A DNA stretch of 46,924 nucleotides. Source: Chara braunii. Taxonomy: Eukaryota > Streptophyta > Charophyceae > Charales > Characeae. Shown here piece by piece: positions 19,721-29,980 of the stretch (within the stretch, counting starts at the first letter, position 1; every line of letters begins with the position of its first letter). Position numbers and translations under genes: made by a program. The stretch covers positions 163,304 to 210,227 of the forward strand of contig BFEA01000625.1 of the NCBI GenBank assembly GCA_003427395.1. Direction: 5' to 3'. The notes below the pieces were generated by a model. That model ran no database searches. It saw only the letters and a list, made by a program, of their open reading frames with translations, and had not been told where the DNA came from.

Positions 19721-19736
19721 CTACCCCCCCCTCAAG
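19721..19736 (-). other. Polypurine tract of element F
   Basis: ctacccccccctcaag directly right of the LTR edge reads as a purine run on the minus strand, immediately upstream of the LTR start. Confidence 0.8.
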
Positions 19737-19801
19737 AGCGAGGTCCCTTCGAGCGAGTAACTCGATCAGAGTCCCTGCATAATGCATCGTAAGCGTAAAT
19801 A

Positions 19802-20341
19802 CTAAATAGCAAAGAGATATCGGGTATGTTTCGTAGGAGTGAGGGTAGCGGTGAATTTAGGTTGCTGTTTGGAGCTAATCAGTCGTTCATATGCGTTGAC
19901 GACTCTCGGGGCACTCTGCAGCAAGTCTTTCTTAACAATCCAGTAAAAGTCATTCAATGGGTGGTATAGAAAATAAACTTTGTACTGTCTGTTTCTCCCT
20001 TTTCCGCTGTGTTCGACAATTCTATCAATCTCGTGGCCGCCATTGATTGCGGGAGGGATCATCGATTCTCGATACGGAAAAGTTTCGGGTGGTTCATACA
20101 GAAACAACTTCGATGCGTGAGAGACTGGGTACATGCGCGAATGAGGAGACATGTTGATCGTGTCAGAAGGACCAAACGAATCATCCCATACTTGGTTCAG
20201 CACCTTCCACGGACCGTGATACCGAGGAAGAGGTTTCCGTGATACACCTCCTTCTTCAGAAAACTCAGACATTTTGACCCAGACATAACTTCCCACTATG
20301 AAAGGTTCGGGCTCGCACTTTTTGTTAGCATGCTTAATCAT
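19802..20341 (-). pseudogene. pol: Element F integrase C-terminus with chromo-like tail
   Basis: This 179-residue open frame starts MIKHANKKCEPEPFIVGSYV, then has WVKMSEFSEEGG, SRKPLPRYHGPWKVL and HSRMYPVSHASKLFLY, the SH3-like post-core part of integrase. The end (GHEIDRIVEHSGKGRNRQY, KVYFLYHPLNDFYWIVKKDL) corresponds to the chromodomain-like module. It lacks the standard W-x-x-Y-x-x-x-x-x-T-W-E signature seen in element H, so it is a divergent version. It is separated from the integrase core by a frame change near 20340 and ends 66 bases before the polypurine tract. Confidence 0.8.
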
Positions 20342-21017
20342 GGCACTGCGTCACTTTTCCATAGCTCCGACAAACAACTTTGAGCAATTGATCAAACTTA
20401 GCTTTGTAGCCTGGCTGGCCAGGCGTTAAGGCCGGTGGCGGATCAGGAAACAGATAGGATAGGGGATTGCGAATTTGCCATATGAGGTGCAACCGATTAG
20501 GTGTCATCCCGGTGGAGGAGTGTATGAAGTTGTTGTACAATCCCTGCACAATCGGCAATTCCTCATCCCAAGAGTTTTGATCAGGCACACTTATAGCTCG
20601 GAGAAGTTGGATCACAGTCTGGTTGATCTCCTCGGCCAGTCCATTGACTTCGGGATGTCGGCTAGACGTCATCTTGAGTGTGATGTTATAGATCTGGGAG
20701 GTGAAGTCCTTCCAATCTGAACTTATGAACCTAGTGTCCCGGTCACTCACAAGAGTTTTCGGGGGCCCACACTGCAGAATGTACCTTTTGTGAAACTCCT
20801 TGATCACAAGGTCAGTTGGGGCGTGAGGTGGTAATGCGATCAAATTCAAAAACTTTGAAAAGCGGTCAACGATCACCATTACTTGTGAATATCTGTTCCT
20901 GTTTTTTTTTCCCATGTCCGTGACGTCGATGGAAAGAGACTCACCCGGACCATCAGGATACAAAGAGGATGCAGCAGCCCATAGGGCTTTTGCCAGGACG
21001 GTTTGGTGCGTTGACAA
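20334..21017 (-). pseudogene. pol: Element F integrase catalytic core
   Basis: The frame contains SLSIDVTDMGKKN (first Asp), VMVIVDRFSKFLNLIALPPH, TLVSDRDTRFISSDW (second Asp) and SSRHPEVNGLAEEINQTV (Glu pair), followed by SWDEELPIVQGLYNNFIHSS. The spacing from the second Asp to the first of the two Glu is one residue longer than in elements D and H. The zinc finger lies in the neighbouring frame, so a frameshift separates the two halves near 20960. It would act in the nucleus, joining element cDNA to host DNA. Confidence 0.85.
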
Positions 21018-21457
21018 ACTTCACACTCAACCACAAACTTTCGTGCCATCTCTTTCATCCCAGGCCATACAAACTTCTGCAATAGACTTTCGTATGTCTT
21101 TTCAAAACCGAAGTGTCCACTCCGGCCATGAGACAAGTCCAAGAAGTGAGTACAGATAGGCTCATGGTTGGGTACACACAGTCGATCGTACTTCCCGTAA
21201 CGTCGAAAAAGTAAACCTTTACACTTGTGGAAATCAGGCTGGCTGCTAGGGCCATTCTGGATCTGCTCAAGGATGGGACTGAGTTCCGGGTCCTTGGCAA
21301 TATGCTCGATGAGTTCCTCCTTCAAATTCTTACCGAGATCGTAGGAACCCACAAGGCAAGTCATGTACTCAGGATGGCGAGACAAAGCATCCGCAACGCG
21401 ATTGTAACAACCTTTCTTGTGCTTAAGTTCAAAATCATACACAACAATCTCATGCAG
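20960..21457 (-). pseudogene. pol: Element F RNase H end and integrase zinc finger
   Basis: Read on the minus strand: LHEIVVYDFELKHKKGCYNR and VADALSRHPEYM (RNase H C-terminal box), then a linker, then THFLDLSHGRSGHFGFEKTY and KFVVECEVCQRTKPSWQKPY, the HHCC finger with both histidines and both cysteines. A TAG at the junction with the preceding frame replaces what is usually tryptophan in LTRWLHE. The frame shifts at about 20960 before the catalytic core. Confidence 0.8.
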
Positions 21458-22120
21458 CTAACGGGTCAATGTAGTTGATGGATTGTTCTGTGTTTGGATC
21501 CATTTCAAAGTCTCATGGTCTGAGAACACTTTGAAATGGCGACCCAAGAGGTAGTGTTTCCAATGATCTAGTGCATCGCTAAAGGCATAGAGTTCTCGCA
21601 TGTAAGTGGAGGCAACTACCTTGTGACTGGGCATGCGTTTGTTGTAATATTCAAGCGGACGTAATTCGTCACCATCATCTTGCTGCAGCACTGCACCAAT
21701 CACGTACAAGCTTGCATCCGTAGTTACTACGAATGTAAGTTTGAGATCTGCAATGCGGAGCACCGGATGACTCACCAAAGCCTCCTTCAATTCTTGAAAG
21801 GTTGTTGTGCATTCCCCATCCCACGTGTAAGACATGTTTTTGCTTGTTAATCTTGACAGCGGACGGGCGATGATAGAGAATTTGGGCACAAACTTACGGT
21901 AGTACGACGCAAGACCAAGAAAAGAACGCAATTCTCGTACATTTGCCGGTTGCGGCCATTTCCAGATGACCTCCATTTTGGTTGCCTCGGGCTCTAGGCC
22001 TGCAGTGGGCAATCGGTGTCCAAGGTAAATGATGCTGTCCCACCCAAACTCGGATTTCTCTAAGTTGAGATGGAGTTGTGCATCCTTGAGGATCTGCAAC
22101 ACTTCCTCAAGGTGTCTCAT
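21458..22120 (-). pseudogene. pol: Element F RT thumb/connection and RNase H
   Basis: The 220-codon frame opens with MRHLEEVLQILKDAQLHLNL, then GHRLPTAGLEPEATKMEVI, NVRELRSFLGLASYYRKFVP and an RNase H domain: FVVTTDASLYVIGAVLQQDD (first Asp), YMRELYAFSDALDHWKHYLL (Glu) and HFKVFSDHETLKWIQTQN (second Asp). All three visible RNase H acids are present. It ends at a stop replacing a conserved Trp. A frameshift near 22125 separates it from the catalytic YLDD box. Confidence 0.85.
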
Positions 22121-23760
22121 GTGCTCCCACTCGACTTGCTGAAGATTAGTATGTCGTCCAAATAAACAACAACAAATTCATTGATCTGATTGCGGAACAC
22201 CTTGTCCATGAGACCTTGGAAGGTGGTCGGTGCATTTGTGAGGCCGAAGGGCATAACGGTAAATTCGTACATGCCATCACGAGTTTTGAATACAGTTTTA
22301 TGCTGGTCTGCGGGGTCGACCTCAATCTAATGGTAGCTAGACTTGAGATCAATCTTGTTGAAGACCTTCCATCTACCTGCAGCATCAAACAGATCATCAA
22401 TGTGCGGCAAAGGGTATGCATTATTGCTTGCTATTCTATTTAGTCTGCGGTCAACGATACACATTCGTAGCTTACATCCTTTCTTAGGGACAAACAAGAC
22501 TGATGCACCGAATTCGGATTCGTTTGGTTTGATCCATCCTTTTTCAAGCATGTTATTGATCTGCCTACGCAACTCCTCCAATTTGTCTGAGCCCATTCGA
22601 TAGACACAACCTTTTAGAGGAGTGTTGCCTTCTATCAAATCGATCTTGTGTCGGACCGGGTGCACGGAGACTCCATGCGGTTCATCCAAAACTTCAGGAA
22701 ATCGGTTGAGAAGGCTGCGGATCTCTGATGCGATTTCTGGAGGTGGATCATCACATTCTGGTGCAAGCATACCGGATTGCATGGGTGTAGCCAAAACAAC
22801 AGGATTTGAAGCAGAGTCGTTTGGACTAGAAGTAGGCTTAGTAGAGGTAGAAATAATTGCATCAAAAGTAGAAACGGCATGCAAAGTAGAATCATTATGT
22901 AGAGCAAAAATAGAAGGCACATGAGCAGACCTAACAAAGGCTATATACATTTGCTCATCAACTTTGCGCCTACACCACTTTTTGCAGAATTTCATCGCAT
23001 TGAGAAAAGTCACTTGGGACTCGTGCGGCTCATCCAAGAGGACTGGACGCTCGATTCCCATGGCATCTTTGACCATAAATTGTGAGTCCTTCCACGTGGT
23101 TCTTTCACATTGGGCCTGTAACCAGCCCAAGCCAATAACAACGTCGAAGAGGCACTTATCAAGGACATAGAAGTTCAATTCATGCGTGATTGTGCGGTCG
23201 ACGTCAAAGGTAGTGCGCACACCTTTGACTGCATGCGTAGATGTGACAACCTCTTGGTTGCCCACTTGGGTCCGACAAGGATTTTGCAAAATCACTTGCT
23301 TCATTCCCAAGCGTGCCTTACAAATGTCATGCGGTGAGAAGTAGTTGGCGGTTGCGCCACAATCAGCCAACGCACGGATGTAACGACCGTTAATACGGAG
23401 TTTGAAGAAGATCAACTTCGTTTTCCCTTGCACGCGTTCTTGCTTTATATGAGCCCAACACGACAAGAGAGCATGAAAGTCAGTTTCTTCCGACTCCACC
23501 CAAGGCTCCTTATATAAGATGTGCAATTTCTCAACCTTGGAATTAGCATCAGATGGGGCCTCAAGAGAAGTTTGTTGAGTAGGGTCAAATCCCGGTGAAG
23601 GATCTGTACTTGCATGTTCATCCTCTCCATCTCTAGAGTATGTTGATGATGTCTCTACCCCCTTCGCTGGTTTCCTTACTGCAATCTGAAGCAATGTTGG
23701 GCTGAGTGTCCCGGTTTGGTACAATGCAGGCAAACCCCTTTCTTCACCCTGTGTTTCCAC
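22121..23760 (-). pseudogene. pol: Element F protease and reverse transcriptase N-terminal part
   Basis: The 477-codon frame (23760 to 22327) has a retropepsin with LRINGRYIRALADCGATANY (Asp-Cys-Gly-Ala at residues 133-136) and DVVIGLGWLQAQ (about 206-217), a serine-rich linker, then RT from LLNRFPEVLDEPHGVSVHPV to GCVYRMGSDKLEELRRQINN, FGASVLFVPKKG, RMCIVDRRLNRIA and VFNKIDLKSSYH. A TAG interrupts where Gln follows (SYHQI in the family). Beyond it the same frame gives [19 protein letters not shown] and VVVYLDDILIF, with YLDD intact at 22153-22164. One suppressible or mutational stop thus separates fingers and palm. Confidence 0.88.
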
Positions 23761-25233
23761 TCACTTGCACCGATCCGGAGATCTACCCATGGTTTTGTAG
23801 CAGGATCTTCCAGTTTGGGTGGAATTTTTGCTCCCTTGGGAAGGAGAATGATGTTAGCACTGTTCTTCACTGCGTTCCTCGGTCCCTTACTTTTGAAGGT
23901 AGTCTTCTTGAAGGCATTCATTGATTCATCGTCATCCACATAATCAGATTCATGGGTTGCCGAAGAGCAACATGTATTGCGGTCTTGCTCTTGATCGTCA
24001 CCAAGAGAAGGGTCCTCTGCGAAGGTCTCCTCGTCAACCTCAAGTAGATCGTGCGCTGCAAAACGGTTGCTGCCTGGAAACCGTTTGCGGTTGGTCTTTT
24101 TGCCACCTGATCCACCCGAGAGGTCTTGTGCCTCCAACCCGCATGAGGGAAAGCCAATTTGTATTCGTTATGAGTCTGAGCCCCAGGCGATGTGTTACAG
24201 TAGAGGGAACCGTGCCTTCAATTACATCCAAGCAAGACTACACATTCATCTCCAAATCAGGAGTAGCAAAGAGTTTACTAACGTACTACTGTAGACTATG
24301 CATGGAGTCGGTCCACTTGCTGTGCTTGAGCTTGTCAAGCTTGACTCTAGCTTTGGCTGCAGCATGCGGATCAACATATTGCTTGATCAAGAGCTCTTCG
24401 AGTGTGGCTACAGGCGTAGCCTTCAGCAATTTGTTCAGGTATATTCTTTAATAGCCTCACTGTACAACTTGGAGTTTTAAGAAGCCCATTACGGCGGATT
24501 CCACATTGGTCCCTAAGATCGATGTCTGAGTAATTTGGGGTGTCCCCAGCACATCAAAGTAGGATCGCGTGGAGCTGATCCAAGATTCGATGTCATCTTT
24601 TCCGTCATACTTAGACAGAATTTGTGCCGCCTTCCTTTCCACATAGGGAAAGCTGCAGCTAGGACCAGCGATTGTTGGGTCCGAATTCGGGGCTGCAACA
24701 GTTCCAAAATGCCCTGCACTACCACTTACCACTGCAGCAGCAGCAACAACGGGGTCTGGACTTGCTGCATATCCAGATAGGTTGTTGACCATACTCAAAG
24801 AAGAAGAAGAAGAAGAAGATATAGTTAGAGGGGCAAGAGCGGACTGACACGCAGCACTAGAAGCAGGGTAAGCAGTTGGAAGGACACTTTGGGTCGGTTG
24901 CATGTTAGTAAATTGTTGCAGCGGGTCACGGTGCTGCTGCGCCATCAGGGTCATATCGTCGCGCAACTTCTTAAGTTCATCAAACACCTTGGCGAGTTGG
25001 CCTGCACGGTCTTCAACAGCCCGGACCTCTACTAAAGCCCTGAGGAGTGGGACAGTCTTCTCTTCCACCTCAACATCAGTTAAGGCTGGCACGGTACTGA
25101 AGACGGCTTCGTGAGTCTTTACTTTGTCTCTCCTCTCCTTCTCCTTCTCCTTCTCCTCCTCTTCCCTCTTCAATGCTTTTTCATAAAAGAAAAATTGGTA
25201 CTGCGTTTTTTCTGCCTCGGGGGCAGCGTCCAT
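23676..25233 (-). pseudogene. gag: Element F gag with CCHC zinc knuckle
   Basis: The first frame (25233 to 24457) begins MDAAPEAEKTQYQFFFYEKA, has a Lys/Glu-rich coiled coil (about residues 20-40), a Ser/Ala/Pro-rich linker, and then KYDGKDDIESWISSTRSYFD, the start of the retrotransposon gag core. It stops early. The remainder, in shifted frames with two TAG stops, includes EELLIKQYVDPHAAAKARVK and a final frame (24137 to 23676) ending KKGVCLHCTKPGHSAQHCF. The knuckle C-x2-C-x4-H-x4-C lies at 23691-23732. The pol frame overlaps this end by 85 bases in the -1 register. Confidence 0.82.
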
Positions 25234-26726
25234 TTGCAGCTTTCATTCTGCTGCAGATGCCATGATGGAGGACGAGGGTGTCAATAAGTCTCTCAAGAGA
25301 GGTTCGTACTTCCTTACACTTCTGAGACGAACACTTCTCTTCCCTCTCCTCACCCCCTCAAGAGCAACACTCAGAAGCTTCTCTCTTCTCTTTTTCTCTC
25401 TCGTTTGCGATCATGTAGACACAGGCATTTGACGAACCCAATGAAAGAAACAGCTTAAAAAGCAATTAGAAGAGAAGGTAGAACTCCTAGCTGGAGCGAC
25501 AATTCAATTGGATTGGAGAGCAGTCAAAACAATCAAAAAAGTAAAGATCAGAGAGATCTGATTCCGCCACAGTCTGGTCCGACCACAAATGAGGTCCTCT
25601 CAAGCCTAGCCGGACTCAGCTCCGTGAAGACACAGTGAATCAAATTCAACGTGTACTACGTAGTGCAAGGGAGAATTGAGTGGTGTCCAAGGTGCGAGTC
25701 AGGCGGTGGCGTGCGGTAAAGTCCATTAAATGTCTCAGTTGAGATCCCCTCAGCAGCGAGTGTCCTGGTCCGAAAGCATGAACTCCGAGCCCCAATCAGA
25801 TAGAGCAAGGTAACTGACTTCAACAGATTTGGGCCTGAGGGACCCTTCTTGTTTGGGCCCGGTCCCACTGAGTCCCAAATGGTCCTAGTGGAGTCAGAAC
25901 CGCGTCCTAACCAACAAGAGTTCCACAAAGACCTACTCTCCGCCCCTACCGAATTGAAAAACGAAATTCATCCCCAGAAAGAACCTACAGACTACACTCG
26001 TTCAGAATGAAATAAACAAAGCACTGTAGAAAGATATAGCCTGACACACAAGATACTCCACTCATTCACTCGTCAGTTGAGTAGGTAGTTCACACACCTC
26101 ACACAAGATCAAGACTATGGAGGATGGAAGAAGAACCCAAAATACCCCAGCAGGCAGTCAATTCCATGCACACACACATGGGCACCCTGGCGGCACGGCA
26201 CTTACCTGAGTGGCCGGGCTCTTGAGATGAAAGAAACTCACCCACCTCTCTCATAGTCCTCCTGACCCAATTAGCATCCTCTACACTAGTGTCCTATCTT
26301 CTAGGAGGGTCAACATCTACCCCAAAGTACAACGCCGGATCCCCCATCGATGTTGAAGATCAAAGTAGCAACTTCCAGTCTGTAGGTGCAGATATGGCTG
26401 CCACCCTCAAGCTCGCCTAACTTGAGGGGATCCCTAAAGTCACTCCTCGTCTTCCTTGAAGTCCAGATTCAAGTTGTAGGTGCCCTTCACTGCCGCCTCT
26501 CTCAAATTGCATCACGAAGTCCCACCTTGTGTCTCGCCACCACAAACATACACTCAAACAACCTGGACGGGTCTAATGTCGACCCTACACGGCCCTGCCA
26601 GGTGGGAGCAACTTCCCTTTACCACGCTGCCCCACTTAACCCTAACTTCCAACCCTAACCCTAAGTGGTTAGCCCTTACCACTTAGGTTAGGGTTATGGC
26701 AGCAAAGTCAACTCTCGCCAGCAAGT
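25234..26726 (-). other. Leader of element F between PBS and gag
   Basis: About 1.5 kb without convincing coding sequence. Short open frames have no family motif. A near-perfect inverted repeat lies at 26652-26697. Confidence 0.6.
26652..26697. repeat. Inverted repeat with CCCTAA motifs near the PBS
   Basis: aaccctaaccctaagtggt faces accacttaggttagggtt across about eight bases. The stem pairs almost completely, with one extra C on the left arm. The left arm contains two consecutive CCCTAA units. Confidence 0.8.
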
Positions 26727-26744
26727 AGAATCCGCTCTGATACA
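26727..26744 (-). other. Primer-binding site (initiator Met-tRNA type) of element F
   Basis: On the minus strand TGTATCAGAGCGG starts two bases after the LTR end. It is one base short of the TGGTATCAGAGC core. Confidence 0.75.
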
Positions 26745-26746
26745 AA

Positions 26747-28104
26747 TGTTACNATCCTGGCCAATTTCGAAGTATGCATTCATCAGAAAGTACAATGTCG
26801 TCCAATTGCAAAAAGAAATGAATAAACATGAGAGGAGAGAGAGGGAAAGAAGAAGAAGAAGAAGTAAGAAAAAAGAAGAAGATGATGTACTCCAGCAAAG
26901 ACCAAAGATAATGCTCTTCCTCTTCGCCAACCAATCTCCTCCTCCTTATCTCCTCCCCTATGCAAACAATAAATAACAATAATAATGTTGAATGACTGAA
27001 CCAGAATCAATGTCCGAATCCCACTTCTACTGCAGGCACAACATGAGGTCCACCATAGCCATGGCCACCCTTCCTCTTCCTCTTCATGCAGACCGAGGCT
27101 ATGGCGGAGCACTGAGGGCTCTACCCTCCTGTCCAAAGNACAACCCAAAGCAGCTATGTCGCTGCCCTCCTGTCCCAAGGTCAACACCAGGCACCTATGC
27201 CNCTGCCCACTCAACCGCCATGCCTGACTCTGTCCNNAGCTTCNTTGATGCGGCACTACCCCAACTGGGGCCTTCCAGATGCAGCGCCTAACAGGGTGAT
27301 GAAGATGGTGTCCACCATAGCCAGGTAGGTACCTCGCCACTCTCCTCCTGGGTCCCCTTCTCCCTCCTCCTCCTACCGGTAGAGCTCCACCATAGCCAAG
27401 GTGGAAGCTCCCGGCTTCTTCTTCCCAGCAGCGCTGTAGTAGCCAGCGCTCCTCCAGCCAGCGCTCCAGCAGCGTGTCGCCAAACTTGCACACTGAAGAA
27501 TGAGGCCGGGCTCTTCCCTCAGCCTCTTGATATAGCGGCCTACTTTCCTCCTGGGCGGTGACTTCCAGGCCGCTCGGCCTCCCAAGCAACCGGTACCTCC
27601 TCCCTTTCGGAGGGAAACATCATTGCAGACTCTGATATTGCCCGTACAGGCTCTAGACTCAGACTGAATGGACTGGTACCAGCCTAGACCTAGCCTACCG
27701 CTACTGGGCCTCTAAAAATGCCAACTTTGTCTTCTTCTGCTCGGCCTCGAGTACCCGGCACATCTACTGCTACTGGGTGCGGTACCGGCCTCGAGTGTTT
27801 TTCCGCTGCTCTAAGTGCTGCGGGCCCTTGGCTCCGCTACTTGAGTGTTTTCCCTGCTGCAACCCTCAATATCACAACCACAGGTAAGTACCGGCCCTAC
27901 GGGCCTCCCAAACAAGCAAGTACCCTTGCGGGTCACACACACACTCATGCCGACAAGCACTCAGACAGGCACGCAGGTCCACAAGCACGCACACATACAG
28001 ACTTGGAAAATTCAGCAGAATGTGGGAATCTCAGCAAGGCATCCCTTCCATCGGCACTACAGAAATCAGCAGTGTTCTCAGTCTGTGTTATGGCGGGTCA
28101 TTAC
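26747..28104 (-). repeat. 5' LTR of element F (1358 bp)
   Basis: It is homologous to 18247-19720 throughout, with scattered substitutions, an extra ~70 bp near 27490-27565 and no adapter. Its outer edge reads gtcattacc where the partner has gtcattaca, so the terminal base is changed. Confidence 0.88.
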
Positions 28105-28109
28105 CTTTT

Positions 28110-28848
28110 CAACAATCTAGCTCTACCACAATGAACTTTGAGAAGGCTTACTCCCCGCAATGTCTTCGTGAAAGAAATGGGTTATGTGAATACACCCACA
28201 GTGATTTCCGTTGGTGAGAGATAGTGTCAGCGAAGTGGGGTTCAGGGGGATCTTTTCTTCATTTAGTCAAAAGAGGGGCTAGGAGAAATCTTTAAAAAAA
28301 TATACAATGATTGTGTATGTCGTGTATAGAGTTTCGCTTATGCATATTGTTTTCTTGTTAGTATAGTCAAGTCCCTAACTATTCGCTCCTCCCTTCAGTG
28401 AACGTTTTGTGTACGTATGCAGCCTCTTCCAAATTAAGTGGTCTGCAGAATAGGCATTTCCGGGTTGGAGGATGACAGGTGGGAGCAGTGCAAACCCCCT
28501 GTTCATGAACAGGTGTCCCGTGACCAGGCCCCGGTCACGCATTCACGGAAGCCGCGAACAAACGGCCGCGGCCGGGCGAACGGGATGCGGGCATGGAGGC
28601 TTTTTTTGGAGGGGGGAGCAGGAAGGGGACCAATTTTTCAGCGTGGGTGTGCGGGGGGGCTTTCCAGGTAGCCCTCGATTTCTTTAGAAATTTTTTTGAT
28701 GCATCGAATCCGAAGAAACTAGCTGTGCAAACGCGATTTGTAACGCCTAAGTTGCGGTCTAGCGGTCTACTTTTCTTGGGGCCGGGAGGGAGGGGGAACG
28801 TTGGGAACAGGGGCGGGGCCATGGTATCCATTTTTCGTGCCCGCCACC
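28110..28848. other. Unassigned flank between elements F and G
   Basis: No LTR, pol or RNA signature was seen. A plus-strand stretch at about 28150-28215 reads NVFVKEMGYVNTPTVISVGE before a stop and has a protein-like look, but no family or splice structure was confirmed. The part from 28540 is GC-rich with G-runs. Confidence 0.35.
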
Positions 28849-28852
28849 CTAA

Positions 28853-29958
28853 TGAGCCATCTGGGGCCCCTTATCAGACATGCACGTGTCCTGGGCTGAG
28901 TCCCCAGCAAGCCCTGTGCCCTCCTTAAGTGAAGGCGGGCCTGAATATTCACGTGAAGCATATTTTCGACATTTTTCCATGTGTGGGTACTCAGACAGTC
29001 TCAGCACGGCAGTTGGTTACAGAGAATCGTGAGCCCTCAGGCTCTTTCCAGAAACAAGGACTGGGCTGTACAGTTGAGCCCAGGGCCAGGTGGTTGCGCC
29101 CTGGGCACACAGTGTGAGGCCGACACCTCACACAGCGGCCACGGACGAATGAGAAAGCAGCATCGTCAACACACCTGAGCCGCGAGCCAATCAGGAAGCA
29201 GCGAACACTTGGAGGCTGCGTGGCTGCCTGAGAGTGCCGAACCGCACAAGGCCCAGGCCCCTAACTGTAGAGGTGGGCCTGGGCGCAGACACTGGCGCCC
29301 GACTGGAAACTATTGGAAACTTCCTAGCCAGGCCCACACAGACACACAAGGGCTGCACTTCATAAAGGAAAGAGGCCAGCCCAGGTGAGGGCATTCTGGC
29401 CTCGGCAGGCAACGTGGACACGCTGCTGCGTTTGCAGCGTTAGTGTCATCGGCCTGCTGGTCGGACGCGCGCTCGGGCGCTGAGGTGAGGTTACTGTGGT
29501 GGCAGTGGGTACGCAGTGGCCATAACAGGGCTGAGCGTGCAGGTTGCTGGTGATGGTGATGGTGGGTCTTTGGTTAGGAGGCGCATGAGGTGGGGATCCA
29601 AGGGGTGATGAGGGGAGGAGAGAGAACGTACCTGGTGTATGTTGGTGGTCGGCATTGGTGTTGACGTCACGTACATTTGTCTTTGACTTCAAAGCGATCC
29701 AGTTGCAAGAACGTAGACAGGCTAGATAGGCTGAGTAGGATAGGCAGTGACGCTGGGCGCCAGACAGTGAGTGCAACATTGGATACAGTGTTGGTGTGAC
29801 CAGAGAGTGGCAACATTGACATTCTAGTTCATTGTATTGCTCTTATTTGTATGGTATCTTGGTGCATTGAGCTCTCTGCCTGGTACATGACTATCTGAGC
29901 TACTCCGTGATTTTGCATTCTGGATTTCTATCTATAGCTCTCGCTCATATTCTTTGCA
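28853..29958 (+). repeat. 5' LTR of element G
   Basis: Homologous along its length to 32900-34005 with scattered substitutions and small indels that balance out in length. It is immediately followed by a PBS-like sequence. Confidence 0.85.
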
Positions 29959-29961
29959 ATT

Positions 29962-29980
29962 TGGTATCGGATCTGGTTCG
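29962..29980 (+). other. Primer-binding site of element G
   Basis: TGGTATCGGATCTGGTTCG begins three bases after the LTR end. It matches the initiator tRNA-Met complement with a few substitutions. Confidence 0.65.

Larger units (their letters stand above)
18247..28104 (-). mobile_element. Element F: near full-length Ty3/gypsy chromovirus-like element
   Basis: Two highly similar LTRs (18247-19720 and 26747-28104) bracket, on the minus strand, a tRNA-type PBS, a 1.5 kb leader, gag with a CCHC knuckle, protease, RT, RNase H, integrase with a chromo-like tail, and a polypurine tract. The domain order PR-RT-RH-IN is that of Ty3/gypsy. CTTTT occurs at 18243-18247 and 28105-28109 and is a candidate 5-bp target-site duplication, with one base of ambiguity at the left LTR edge. 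All enzymes are represented, but stops and frameshifts interrupt gag, RT, RNase H and integrase. Confidence 0.9.

Noticed and set aside
26652-26670. CCCTAA units considered as an interstitial telomere
   Set aside because: There are only two units, within an inverted repeat of a retroelement leader; this is too short to call telomeric.
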